A stretch of DNA of 63,476 nucleotides, taken from positions 1-63,476 of the forward strand of contig NZ_JAQRFI010000027.1 of the NCBI RefSeq assembly GCF_028598805.1. The letters run 5' to 3'. Each line of letters opens with the position of its first letter. The stretch's first letter is position 1. The stretch comes from Xenorhabdus yunnanensis (GTDB lineage: Bacteria; Pseudomonadota; Gammaproteobacteria; Enterobacterales; Enterobacteriaceae). The position numbers and the translations under genes are program-made. The notes under the pieces were generated by a model. It had not been told where the DNA came from. It saw nothing but the letters and a program-made list of their open reading frames with translations, and ran no database searches. Below are positions 1-8,443 of this stretch, piece after piece.

Positions 1-83
1 AATCAATAGAATGCAAATGTCAGATTGCGATGCGCCTGTTAGGGCGCGGCTGGTAAGAGAGCCTTATAGGCGCAGATGAAAAA

Positions 84-102
84 CCCCCGGCTATGCCGGG
101 GG
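84..102 (-). terminator. Rho-independent terminator of bioD2
   Basis: An 8-bp GC-rich perfect stem (CCCCCGGC/GCCGGGGG) with a 3-base loop. On the minus strand it is followed by five T residues (complement of 79-83). It lies about 60 bases past the bioD2 stop codon. A gene entering from the left on the plus strand could also use it, but the T tract there is poor. Confidence 0.75.
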
Positions 103-160
103 ATACTTATTCCTTTTTTAATAATCAAAAAGCTATATGTAAAAGAACTATGCGGGAAGT

Positions 161-841
161 TTACTCATTAAAGGATAAATCAAATGCCGATATTGCAGAA
201 ACATCCAGATAGCAAGATAAATCCCGTTCTTCTGGCCTTAAAAGGTAAGGTATTTCCCCTAACTGTGGAGCGGTTATATGATACCGTAACCTATCCAATA
301 TTTTAGCATAGTGCGCTAGTCCGGGATTGATGCGGTTAGCAATCCAACCAATCAAAGGTACACCATCATTAATGATGGATTGAGCTGTTAGAATGGCGTG
401 ATTAACACAACCAGCCTGAATGCCGACGACCAAAATTACGGGGATTTTTTCTTGCACAACCCAATCAGAATAAAACGTTTCATCTTCCAGTAACATACGC
501 CACCCACCATTACCTTCAATGATTACACGATCTACTTTATGCCCTAAATTTCTTAGGCCTTTTGTCATTTGAGTGAAATCAGCACGATTTCCTTCTTCAT
601 AATTGCTTCCCCAAATAACTGGATTGATTTCTTCATAATCTACTTGAACCGGTGAAGATTTATGTATGACCAAAGCATCACGATTACGTATTCCCTCCAG
701 AGTTTCTCGTTTTTCTGTCGCAATAGGTTTATATCCTACTGCGGTTGTTCCTTCACGATTAAAAACCTGCAGTAATGCGCGGGTAACAACTGTTTTACCG
801 ATGTTGGTATCCGTGCCTGTAACAAATAAGCGCGTTAACAT
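161..841 (-). CDS. bioD2: ATP-dependent dethiobiotin synthetase, YnfK/BioD2 type
   Basis: BioD-family enzymes carboxylate 7,8-diaminopelargonate with CO2 and ATP to form dethiobiotin, the penultimate step of biotin synthesis, in the cytoplasm. The 226-aa protein has the P-loop GTDTNIGKT at residues 9-17 and a later EGNGGW motif, where the primary BioD usually has EGAGGW. The 'VANRINPGLAHYA'-like stretch (here IANRINPGLAHYA) is typical of the YnfK paralogue. It stands apart from a bio operon, next to an mlc remnant and ynfL, exactly as ynfK does in E. coli. Family membership is clear; whether it is the main or an auxiliary dethiobiotin synthetase cannot be told from this window. Confidence 0.93.
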   Translation of the reverse strand: MLTRLFVTGTDTNIGKTVVTRALLQVFNREGTTAVGYKPIATEKRETLEGIRNRDALVIHKSSPVQVDYEEINPVIWGSNYEEGNRADFTQMTKGLRNLGHKVDRVIIEGNGGWRMLLEDETFYSDWVVQEKIPVILVVGIQAGCVNHAILTAQSIINDGVPLIGWIANRINPGLAHYAKILDRLRYHITAPQLGEIPYLLRPEERDLSCYLDVSAISAFDLSFNE

Positions 842-978
842 AAATTCATTTTTCCGTTTTCCATAAGAACAGACCAGATAGACCGGTTATTCTCTTTAGC
901 GAGTAGGTTTAGAGTGTAGAAGATGAATTTGAGGTAGAGATTGAGTTAGCTCAATGTTTTGCGGGATGTGCGCTATTC

Positions 979-1212
979 TTATCCTTGCATAAGCTCGATC
1001 AGTAGTTCGCCATTAGGATCGATTTGAATGTGCCCTATTTCTACGACACTATGATTTCCGGCATGGAGCATTTGCCCTGCTGTCATAATTCCTGCGCCAA
1101 CATAATCATCAAGTCCTGTACGTTGGTGCAAAAAACTCCCCAACGGAAGATTTTGAATACCGTAGTATAGTGAACTATCGATGACTCTGTTAATCGGATC
1201 TATTAAACAATC
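979..1212 (-). pseudogene. mlc: Remnant of Mlc/NagC-type ROK repressor with internal deletions
   Basis: Read on the minus strand, an open frame without a usable start codon runs to a TAA at 979-981. It contains LPLGSFLHQRTGL, then VGAGIMTAGQMLHAG and VVEIGHIQIDPNG, and ends LLIELMQG. These match three separated parts of enterobacterial Mlc, as I remember it: the linker before the sugar-kinase-like core, the VGAG...EIGH core, and the extreme C-terminus. The zinc-binding cysteine cluster that normally follows 'IDPxG' is gone, as is the N-terminal helix-turn-helix. The position between ynfK and ynfL is the mlc position in E. coli. It is therefore a multiply deleted remnant, not a functional repressor. 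Confidence 0.8.
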
Positions 1213-1227
1213 TTATCTGTAAATCTC

Positions 1228-2133
1228 TTATACAATATTTGAGATCAGGAGATTGGTTAGCCGTTCTGCCGCAGGGCTATTATTACGATTTTTATGTTTG
1301 ACCAGCCAAACTTCAGAGTAAGCAGGATTATTCGCTAAAGGCAGATATTGAACTCCATCCAGTTTCATTCGAATAAATGATTCAGTAATAATACTTACTC
1401 CCAATCCCGCAGCAACCAATCCTAGTATTGTCATTGCTTCCCCTGCTTCCTGAGAAATAGTCGGAACCACTCCCACATTGGCCAATAAAGAAATAATCTC
1501 GTCGTACAATGCCGTCCCTACATCACGCTCAAAAAACACTAACGGGAAATCAGATAGCATTTTCAAATCAACACCCTTATTAGCGTACTTCAGTAAAGGA
1601 TGTCCATTATATACAGCTAACATAAAACGTTCTCTAAAGAGTAACTGATGTTCTAGATTATCGGGTAATGATGTATTACGCATAATCCCTATATCAATCC
1701 GGCCTGTCTGCAAAGGTGCTATTTGCTGTTTAGTATTCATTTGATGCATTTGAATAGCTACGTCAGGATAACGTTCTCGAAACTGACGTAAACTAAGCGC
1801 TACTTTCTGCATAAAAGGTGCGATAGACGTAAAACCAATCGATATCTCCCCTAACTCTCCTTGCTGCATTCTGGCCGCTCTGATCGCAGCCGCATCAACC
1901 TGAGCAATGATTTGATATGCTTCCTGAAGAAACATACGTCCGGCAGGTGTCAGATTAACATTTCTGTTATTACGCACCAGTAACTGTGCATTTATATTTG
2001 CTTCCAGAGCCTGTATTTGTTGGCTTAATGGTGGTTGTGAGATATTCAACCGTTCAGCCGCTCGCCCAAAATGCAACTCTTCCGCAACAGCAATAAAGTA
2101 ACGCAGATGCCTGAGTTCAATATTAGTAGCCAT
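1228..2133 (-). CDS. ynfL: LysR-family transcriptional regulator YnfL
   Basis: A 301-aa LysR-type regulator. The N-terminal winged helix-turn-helix covers about residues 5-65 (FGRAAERLNISQPPLSQQIQALE) and is followed by a linker helix and a periplasmic-binding-protein-like effector domain with IGFTSIAP near residue 98. It is divergent from the MFS transporter ynfM across 132 bases, the usual layout for a LysR regulator controlling its neighbour, and the pair matches E. coli ynfL-ynfM. The effector is unknown. A perfect FNR-type palindrome lies in the shared intergenic region. Confidence 0.92.
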   Translation of the reverse strand: MATNIELRHLRYFIAVAEELHFGRAAERLNISQPPLSQQIQALEANINAQLLVRNNRNVNLTPAGRMFLQEAYQIIAQVDAAAIRAARMQQGELGEISIGFTSIAPFMQKVALSLRQFRERYPDVAIQMHQMNTKQQIAPLQTGRIDIGIMRNTSLPDNLEHQLLFRERFMLAVYNGHPLLKYANKGVDLKMLSDFPLVFFERDVGTALYDEIISLLANVGVVPTISQEAGEAMTILGLVAAGLGVSIITESFIRMKLDGVQYLPLANNPAYSEVWLVKHKNRNNSPAAERLTNLLISNIV

Positions 2134-2214
2134 TATCTATTACCCAATTGATACTTTTAAAATATTATTCCTAACGATTAATATATTAGACAAAATATTT
2201 TTGAATTCCTATCC

Positions 2215-2228
2215 TTGATCTAAATCAA
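2215..2228. promoter_or_regulatory. FNR-type box between ynfL and ynfM
   Basis: TTGATCTAAATCAA is a perfect match to the FNR consensus TTGAT-N4-ATCAA. Its centre (2221.5) is about 44 bases before the ynfM GTG and 88 bases before the ynfL ATG. A class II activator position (-41.5) would leave no leader for ynfM but a leader of roughly 47 bases for ynfL. Activation of ynfL or repression of ynfM is therefore more likely than activation of ynfM. The site is seen; its function is inferred. Confidence 0.6.
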
Positions 2229-2265
2229 GTAGTTAACGTTTGTTTTATATAGATAAGGAAGTAGC

Positions 2266-3543
2266 GTGAATACAACCCAAAGCGTCAGTGAAAAATCAGC
2301 AGTCTCTGGCGTTGTTAAAAGAGATGTTGAAAACACGATTAATCCAGGACAAAAAAGTCAACAGCATTACATTCAACGTAAAGAGACTGCATACCTACGT
2401 GTCACTCTATCATTCTTTGCCGTTGGGCTGGCAACTTTTGCATTGCTCTATTTTATCCAACCCATTTTGCCGATCTTGTCAAAAGAATTTAATATTTCAC
2501 CGGCCAATAGTAGTTTGGCTCTATCACTTCCTACTGGGATGTTATCTCTGGGTCTATTAATCACAGGCCCTTTATCTGATGCACTGGGCCGTAAAAATAT
2601 CATGGTAATATCACTGGTTGCCGCCGCCATTTTTACTCTCTTAAGTGCCGTAGTATCAAGTTGGCATGGAATTTTGTTTATCCGCGCATTAGTAGGTTTA
2701 TCGGTCAGCGGAGTTGCTGCGGTTGCAATGACCTATTTAAGTGAAGAAATTCATCCCAGCTATGTTGCCTTATCCATGGGGCTTTATATCAGTGGTAACT
2801 CAATAGGAGGAATGAGTGGACGTTTGATTACTGGTGTAATCACAGATCACTATTCATGGAGATTGGCAGTCATCTTATTAGGCGCTTTTGCTTTAATCTC
2901 TTCCATCGCATTTTGGAAACTGTTACCAGAATCTAAGCATTTTAAGCCAAGCCCATTAAAACCTAAAACGCTGCTTATAAATTTGAAGATACATTTTCGT
3001 GATCAAGGTCTTCCCCTTCTATTTGCTGAAGCTTTTTTGATTATGGGAAGCTTTATCACCATGTTTAACTACATTGGTTATCGATTATCAGAAGCGCCTT
3101 ATCATTTAAGTCAGACTATCGTTGGGTTACTATCTATCGTCTATCTAACAGGAACTTATAGTGCCACCAAAGCTGGAACATTAACAAATAAATATGGACG
3201 AGGAAAAGTATTGTTAACTGCTATTAGTACAATGTTGGTTGGTTGCGCAATCACCCTATTTTCTCCTATATGGGCAGTAATTCTGGGAATGATGATACTA
3301 ACAACGGGCTTTTTTGCTGCTCATTCAGTTGCTAGTGGATGGATTGGTCAAAGAGCCAAGCGAGCAAAAGCGCAAGCTTCATCACTTTACTTATTCTGTT
3401 ATTACTCTGGTTCCAGTATTGCAGGGACATTAGGTGGAATATTCTGGCTCCATTTCGCCTGGAACGGTATTGCCGTATTTATTTCATTATTAACTATTGT
3501 TGCTCTCTATTTAGGATTCAAACTCAATAACTTATTAAAATAA
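2266..3543 (+). CDS. ynfM: MFS transporter YnfM
   Basis: A 425-aa inner-membrane transporter of the major facilitator superfamily with 12 predicted hydrophobic segments. The loop 2-3 motif GPLSDALGRKNIM is present, as is the conserved block MTYLSEEIHPSYVA...GLYISGNSIGGM shared with E. coli YnfM. The start is a GTG preceded by AAGGAAG at 2256-2261; the first 40 residues are hydrophilic. Substrate is unknown; E. coli YnfM is described as a putative drug or arabinose-type exporter. It is probably controlled by the divergent LysR regulator. Confidence 0.92.
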   Translation: MNTTQSVSEKSAVSGVVKRDVENTINPGQKSQQHYIQRKETAYLRVTLSFFAVGLATFALLYFIQPILPILSKEFNISPANSSLALSLPTGMLSLGLLITGPLSDALGRKNIMVISLVAAAIFTLLSAVVSSWHGILFIRALVGLSVSGVAAVAMTYLSEEIHPSYVALSMGLYISGNSIGGMSGRLITGVITDHYSWRLAVILLGAFALISSIAFWKLLPESKHFKPSPLKPKTLLINLKIHFRDQGLPLLFAEAFLIMGSFITMFNYIGYRLSEAPYHLSQTIVGLLSIVYLTGTYSATKAGTLTNKYGRGKVLLTAISTMLVGCAITLFSPIWAVILGMMILTTGFFAAHSVASGWIGQRAKRAKAQASSLYLFCYYSGSSIAGTLGGIFWLHFAWNGIAVFISLLTIVALYLGFKLNNLLK

Positions 3544-3584
3544 TTACAATTGCCGACATAGTCTTCTATTTTCAATCACCATTC

Positions 3585-4217
3585 TTAATAATAAGATTGA
3601 GTCGGCAATGATGAGACTTTTTCCAAATATCCATTAACAAGTTCAATGCATCCTTCTTTTTTTAAAGAAAGTAATACACGTTGTATACAACTGCGTGAAA
3701 TTGTACATCTTTGCTCTATGTACTTAATCACTGTAGTATTTTCCCTGAAATCCACTGGTCAATTCATCAGGCGGGATAATAAATTATATACGATTTCTCG
3801 ATTATTATGACAAAAAATACTAATATCTCTTGCATATAAGAAAGATATTTTATAGGAAAAAATCCTCAACCAGTCGTTATACAGATTGTGTGTCCTTATA
3901 GTACTTAACGCTCTACTACGAGGAATCTGATAAATCTTACAATTTTCCCCTAATTCAATGGAATAATAAATTCCTACACTAGGATAAAAAGATAAACCAA
4001 TAACATAAGGTGAAAAAAATGTCGCAATGATTAACTCATCCTCTATTCTACGTATATTGACATGCCCTTGTTCTAGTAAGAAAATTTTAAGAAATTTACT
4101 ATCTATTTTAATTGCTTTTCCTTGTGTTAATAAATCTGTCGTGATCAGTTCAGAGTGTGGCAATAATACATTAATAACCTCATTGAAGGAACCTAGAGGT
4201 TTGATTAACTTTTTCAT
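3585..4217 (-). pseudogene. IprA/Crp-Fnr-like winged-helix regulator with in-frame stop
   Basis: The start is the ATG at 4217, with AAAAAGG nine bases upstream. It encodes an N-terminal cyclic-nucleotide-binding-like beta-roll domain. The frame stops at a TGA (3759-3761) after SRLMN, but the same frame continues uninterrupted for 57 codons to TAA at 3585. That continuation encodes a clear winged-helix domain (VIKYIEQRCTISRSCIQRVL). Without the stop the protein would be about 210 residues, the usual length of IprA-like regulators. The simplest reading is a nonsense mutation that removes the DNA-binding domain. A sequencing error or stop-codon readthrough are alternatives. There is no neighbour with an obvious regulatory link. 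Confidence 0.75.
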
Positions 4218-4420
4218 ACTTAACAACCTTTTTGAGCTATTTACTTTACTGATTTTATGTTTAGTAAAGTAAATGATTGCATAATTAACTTATTTTAATG
4301 GGTTAATTTTTTACCATAATTTTAATTTTCTTTGCAATAATTGTTTTTTATTTTTTTATGTACTATTTAGCTTTTGTTTGATTTTGTTGTGGTGGTTTTT
4401 GTAAGTTATGGTTAAACTTA

Positions 4421-4440
4421 AAGTATGTTGTAACTAAAAA
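4421..4440 (+). promoter_or_regulatory. Ter site (TerB type) overlapping the tus promoter
   Basis: AGTATGTTGTAACTAAA at 4422-4438 matches the enterobacterial Ter core exactly as I remember it. It lies about 40 bases before the tus start in the same orientation as E. coli TerB lies before tus. Tus bound here arrests replication forks from one side and represses its own gene. By analogy with E. coli TerB, forks arriving from lower coordinates should be blocked and those from higher coordinates should pass. Confidence 0.9.
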
Positions 4441-4478
4441 AGTATTGTGAATGACTGATGACAGCAGAGAATATATTC

Positions 4479-5405
4479 ATGAATAAATATCTTTCAATAG
4501 AATCACTGACAACCTGCTTCAAAAAGCAAGAAGAAAAACTGTCTGAGCTGGTTGGATTGTTAATGAACTATTCCCTTATTGATGCCCGGATATTTGAATT
4601 ACCTAAAATAGAGAAAGGCGAAGAACATGAACAAGTGACCGAAATTATGGTCAATCCATTGCAGGGGGATGAAGCGCTCAATGTAGGTTTACGCTTCTAC
4701 CAGAAATTATTTATACATCATAATAACCCTAACATCAGCAGCAAAGCTGCGAGCCGCCTTCCCGGAGCATTGTGTTTTGCTGTCAACCACCAGCAATATA
4801 AAGAAGCAATGAGAGTCATTGACGAAGTAAATCAGTTAAAAATAGAGCTGGAAAATATCGTTACCAAAGAATCAGGCGTCAGCAAAGAGCAACGATTTGA
4901 ATTTGTTCATGAGCATTTGCGAGGCCTGATTACCCTGAATGCCTATCGTACTATCACTCACCTATTAAATCCTGACTCCATTAATTTTGGTTGGGCCAAT
5001 AAAAACATTATTAATAAGGTTACCAAACAACAAGTTCTGGAAAGACTGGAAAAAAGTTATAATGCAGGAAGAGCAGTTCCCCCCTACTCCAGTGAACAAT
5101 GGGCAGCATTGGTGGCATTAGAGATTACAGATATCAAAAAATTGCCTGATGATGTGGTATTGAAAATCAAACGACCAGTTAAAGTACAACCTATTACCCG
5201 CGTATGGTATTCAGAAATACAAAAACAAGTTCAATATGCTTGTCCAGTTCCGGTGATTGTTTTCTATACGGAAGATAAAGAAATCAAACCCAAACTCGGT
5301 ATGCTGTCTAACTACAACGCCAATGCAATTAAATATAGATATAAGCCCAAAGCCAAGCCACTTGAGATAGTAATTCCTCGCCTACATCTCTACAAAGAAA
5401 TCTAA
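4479..5405 (+). CDS. tus: DNA replication terminus site-binding protein Tus
   Basis: Tus is a monomeric DNA-binding protein that binds Ter sites and stops DnaB-driven replication forks in one direction. The 308-aa product matches E. coli Tus (309 aa) along its length, including SSKAASRLPGALC, GLITLNAYRT, FGWANKNII, LKIKRPVKVQPI and the C-terminal IPRLHLY. The conserved NH2-terminus (MNKY...TTCFKKQEEKL) supports the ATG at 4479 rather than the in-frame ATG at 4458. Its Ter site overlaps the promoter, so autorepression is expected. Tus converges on fumC as in E. coli. Confidence 0.95.
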   Translation: MNKYLSIESLTTCFKKQEEKLSELVGLLMNYSLIDARIFELPKIEKGEEHEQVTEIMVNPLQGDEALNVGLRFYQKLFIHHNNPNISSKAASRLPGALCFAVNHQQYKEAMRVIDEVNQLKIELENIVTKESGVSKEQRFEFVHEHLRGLITLNAYRTITHLLNPDSINFGWANKNIINKVTKQQVLERLEKSYNAGRAVPPYSSEQWAALVALEITDIKKLPDDVVLKIKRPVKVQPITRVWYSEIQKQVQYACPVPVIVFYTEDKEIKPKLGMLSNYNANAIKYRYKPKAKPLEIVIPRLHLYKEI

Positions 5406-5460
5406 AATGCAAAAATAAGTACTGCCGTCAGTTGAGGGCAGTATCAGATGTTTCCCTAAT

Positions 5461-5492
5461 AAAAAACCGGAGAATATTTACTCCGGTTTTTT
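5461..5492. terminator. Bidirectional terminator between tus and fumC
   Basis: Stem AAAACCGGAG/CTCCGGTTTT with an 8-base loop (about 5463-5490). There are A residues before and T residues after, so it can serve both convergent genes. Confidence 0.85.
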
Positions 5493-5532
5493 AATTCAGT
5501 AACATAAATAAGTTATCTGCTCATAACAAGCA

Positions 5533-6927
5533 TTACTTCATACTACCAACCATATCTTCTGGGCGTACCCACGCATCAAATTCAGCTTCAGTTAAATATT
5601 CTAACTGAAGAGCTGACTGTTTCAGGGTCAGGCCTTCTTTATGCGCTTTTTTGGCAATCTCTGCAGCTTTATCGTAGCCAATATGAGTATTCAACGCAGT
5701 GACTAGCATCAGTGATTCGTTCAGCAACTGAGTAATACGATCATGGTTAGGTTCAATACCAATAGCACAATGCTCATTAAAACTGCGCATACCATCCGCC
5801 AACAGTCGAACGGATTGCAGGAAGTTATGAATAACCATCGGGCGGAATACGTTCAATTCAAAGTTACCAGATGCACCACCAATATTGATCGCCACATCGT
5901 TACCCATAACCTGAGCGCATAACATGGTCATCGCTTCACACTGAGTTGGGTTCACTTTGCCTGGCATGATGGAGCTACCCGGCTCATTTTCAGGAATGGA
6001 AATTTCACCAATGCCACAACGAGGACCAGAAGCCAACCAACGAACATCGTTAGCAATCTTCATCAATGATGCAGCCAAACCTTTCAATGCGCCATGCGAA
6101 TGAACCAATGCATCACAAGTTGCCAGCGATTCAAATTTATTTGGTGAAGTTACAAAAGGCTGACCGGATAATTCAGCAATTTTTTGCGCAACACGAACTG
6201 CATATTCAGGATGAGTATTCAGGCCAGTTCCTACCGCTGTCCCACCCAGAGCCAGTTCACACACATGAGGAATGCTATCTTCAATATGTTTCAAGTTATG
6301 TGTCAACATAGCTGCCCAGCCGGAAATTTCCTGGCCTAAGGTCAATGGAGTTGCATCTTGTAAGTGAGTACGGCCAATTTTTACGATATCTTTAAATGCT
6401 TCAGCTTTATCTGCCAGAGTTTTTTGTAGCACTTTTAACTCTGGTAACAGATGTTCACGTACTGCAATCACTGCCGCAACATGCATGGCCGTGGGGAAAA
6501 CGTCATTAGAGCTTTGGCTCTTATTAACATCATCATTAGGATGAATCAGACGTTCATTACCCCTCTCACCACCAAGGATCTCACTACCACGGTTCGCCAA
6601 CACTTCATTCATATTCATGTTGCTTTGAGTTCCCGAACCGGTCTGCCAGATAGCAAGAGGGAATTCTGTTGGGTGTTTGCCTTCCAACACCTCTTTCGCC
6701 GCAGCGATGATTGCATCACTACGCTCTTTAGGCAGAAGACCTAGATCCATATTGACGCTGACCGCTGCTTGTTTAGTCAATGCCAGGGCCTGAATCAATG
6801 CAACAGGCATTTTTTCCTGAGAAATGCGGAAATGCTCCAGTGAGCGCTGAGTTTGCGCCCCCCATAATTGGTCAGCAGGTACTTCGATAGGTCCCATTGA
6901 GTCTTTTTCAATGCGAGTGGCTGCCAT
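5533..6927 (-). CDS. fumC: Fumarate hydratase class II
   Basis: The oxygen-stable, iron-free TCA-cycle fumarase interconverts fumarate and L-malate as a cytoplasmic homotetramer. The 464-aa protein carries the superfamily signature [10 protein letters not shown] and the class II blocks GSGTQSNMN and [11 protein letters not shown]. The chosen ATG at 6927 has AAGGAG just upstream and begins like E. coli FumC (EKDSMG at residues 6-11); a longer reading upstream lacks similarity. In E. coli fumA follows between fumC and manA. Here manA is directly divergent, so fumA is absent at this locus. Confidence 0.96.
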   Translation of the reverse strand: MAATRIEKDSMGPIEVPADQLWGAQTQRSLEHFRISQEKMPVALIQALALTKQAAVSVNMDLGLLPKERSDAIIAAAKEVLEGKHPTEFPLAIWQTGSGTQSNMNMNEVLANRGSEILGGERGNERLIHPNDDVNKSQSSNDVFPTAMHVAAVIAVREHLLPELKVLQKTLADKAEAFKDIVKIGRTHLQDATPLTLGQEISGWAAMLTHNLKHIEDSIPHVCELALGGTAVGTGLNTHPEYAVRVAQKIAELSGQPFVTSPNKFESLATCDALVHSHGALKGLAASLMKIANDVRWLASGPRCGIGEISIPENEPGSSIMPGKVNPTQCEAMTMLCAQVMGNDVAINIGGASGNFELNVFRPMVIHNFLQSVRLLADGMRSFNEHCAIGIEPNHDRITQLLNESLMLVTALNTHIGYDKAAEIAKKAHKEGLTLKQSALQLEYLTEAEFDAWVRPEDMVGSMK

Positions 6928-7099
6928 TACTATCTCCTTAGCACACAGAATAATTGAATACGCCGGAACAAACTTTGCAGATAAATTAGTCGGCACTTTT
7001 TTATTATGCCATAAATTCAATATCGATAATGCGACCCAATCGTGTTTATTGTATTGTTGTCTATAAATAAATTACTTTTTTATTATAGGAAATTCCGCC

Positions 7100-8272
7100 A
7101 TGCTAAAAATGACCAACAACATCCAACATTATGACTGGGGAAGTAAAACCGCCCTGACGGATATCTACGGTATCGAGAATCCTGATAGTCAACCAATGGC
7201 AGAATTATGGATGGGAGCACATCCGAAATGTAGTTCATTGGTCACTGATCCTCAAACAGGCGAAACTATTGCCTTGAACACTTTGATCGAGAAAGAACCA
7301 GAAAAATATCTTGGTGAAAAAGTAGCCCAACAATTCCAGCGTTTACCTTTTTTGTTCAAAGTGCTGTGTGCCGCTCAACCATTATCTATTCAAGTGCATC
7401 CTGACAAAAAATCCGCAGAAATGGGCTTTGCCAGAGAAAATACACTGGCAATCCCTTTAGATTCAACAAAGCGCAACTACAAAGATGATAATCACAAACC
7501 TGAATTGGTATATGCACTGACACCGTTCAAGGCCATGAATGCTTTTAGGCCTTTATCTGAGATTGAGAAACTATTGGGTCATGTTTCTACCGCACATCCA
7601 GATATTCAAACATTTCTCCAGCATCCAACCGAGCAGAGCTTGTCGTTTCTATTTTCACAGTTATTGAATATGCAAGGCGAACAGAAATACTTGGCAATTG
7701 CCGTCTTAAAGTCAGCGTTGAACAATCATCAAGGCGAGCCGTGGGACACTATCAAAAAAATGACCACGTTCTATCCAGATGACAATGGACTGTTTGCTCC
7801 ACTCCTGCTCAACGTGGTTGAACTCAAACCTGGTCAAGCGATGTTTTTATATGCCCGCACCCCTCACGCTTATCTTGACGGCGTGGCCTTGGAAGTCATG
7901 GCCAATTCTGATAATGTTCTGCGTGCTGGTTTAACCAACAAACACATTGACGTTCCCGAATTAATGGCTAATCTGGATTTTATTCCAAAATCTACCGATA
8001 CTTTGCTAACCGAGCCAAAACAGGAAAAAGACGCCTTGAATTACCCTGTTCCTGTCAATGATTTTTGTTTTTCTGTTTATTCTGTTGCAGAACAGCTAAT
8101 CTCATTAGAAAATGATTCAGCTTCAGTTCTATTCTGTGTTGAAGGATGGGCTGTTATCAGCACCGATAGTCAGCAATTAAGATTATTCTCAGGTGAATCA
8201 ATCTTCTTATCTGCTATAGAGAAATCTGTAACTGTTTATGGCAATGGGAAAATAGCCAAAGTATCTAATTAA
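7100..8272 (+). CDS. manA: Mannose-6-phosphate isomerase, class I
   Basis: This zinc enzyme interconverts fructose-6-phosphate and mannose-6-phosphate, linking mannose use with GDP-mannose supply. The 390-aa protein starts MLKMTNNIQHYDWGSKTAL. It has the zinc-site segments QPLSIQVHPDK (Gln and His ligands) and HKPELVYALTPF (Glu ligand), and YLDGVALEVMANSDNVLRAGLTNK near the C-terminal third, which contains the conserved catalytic region. It is divergent from fumC and followed by ydgA, as in E. coli. Confidence 0.95.
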   Translation: MLKMTNNIQHYDWGSKTALTDIYGIENPDSQPMAELWMGAHPKCSSLVTDPQTGETIALNTLIEKEPEKYLGEKVAQQFQRLPFLFKVLCAAQPLSIQVHPDKKSAEMGFARENTLAIPLDSTKRNYKDDNHKPELVYALTPFKAMNAFRPLSEIEKLLGHVSTAHPDIQTFLQHPTEQSLSFLFSQLLNMQGEQKYLAIAVLKSALNNHQGEPWDTIKKMTTFYPDDNGLFAPLLLNVVELKPGQAMFLYARTPHAYLDGVALEVMANSDNVLRAGLTNKHIDVPELMANLDFIPKSTDTLLTEPKQEKDALNYPVPVNDFCFSVYSVAEQLISLENDSASVLFCVEGWAVISTDSQQLRLFSGESIFLSAIEKSVTVYGNGKIAKVSN

Positions 8273-8443
8273 TTAAATTAGATTCATGGGCTTATAATCG
8301 TTTCCATTAATTATTAATCACATTCTCAGTGAAAACTGATTAAAACCATTTTAGCTAGACTATACACTTAACAACCATTTTTGACATAAATACAAAACGC
8401 ATACACCGACCATGTTACATGCGTTAAAGGATGGAATTTTCAT

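Noticed and set aside
4458-4478. Upstream ATG for tus at 4458
   Set aside because: The seven extra codons have no match in Tus and the start at 4479 aligns with the E. coli N-terminus.
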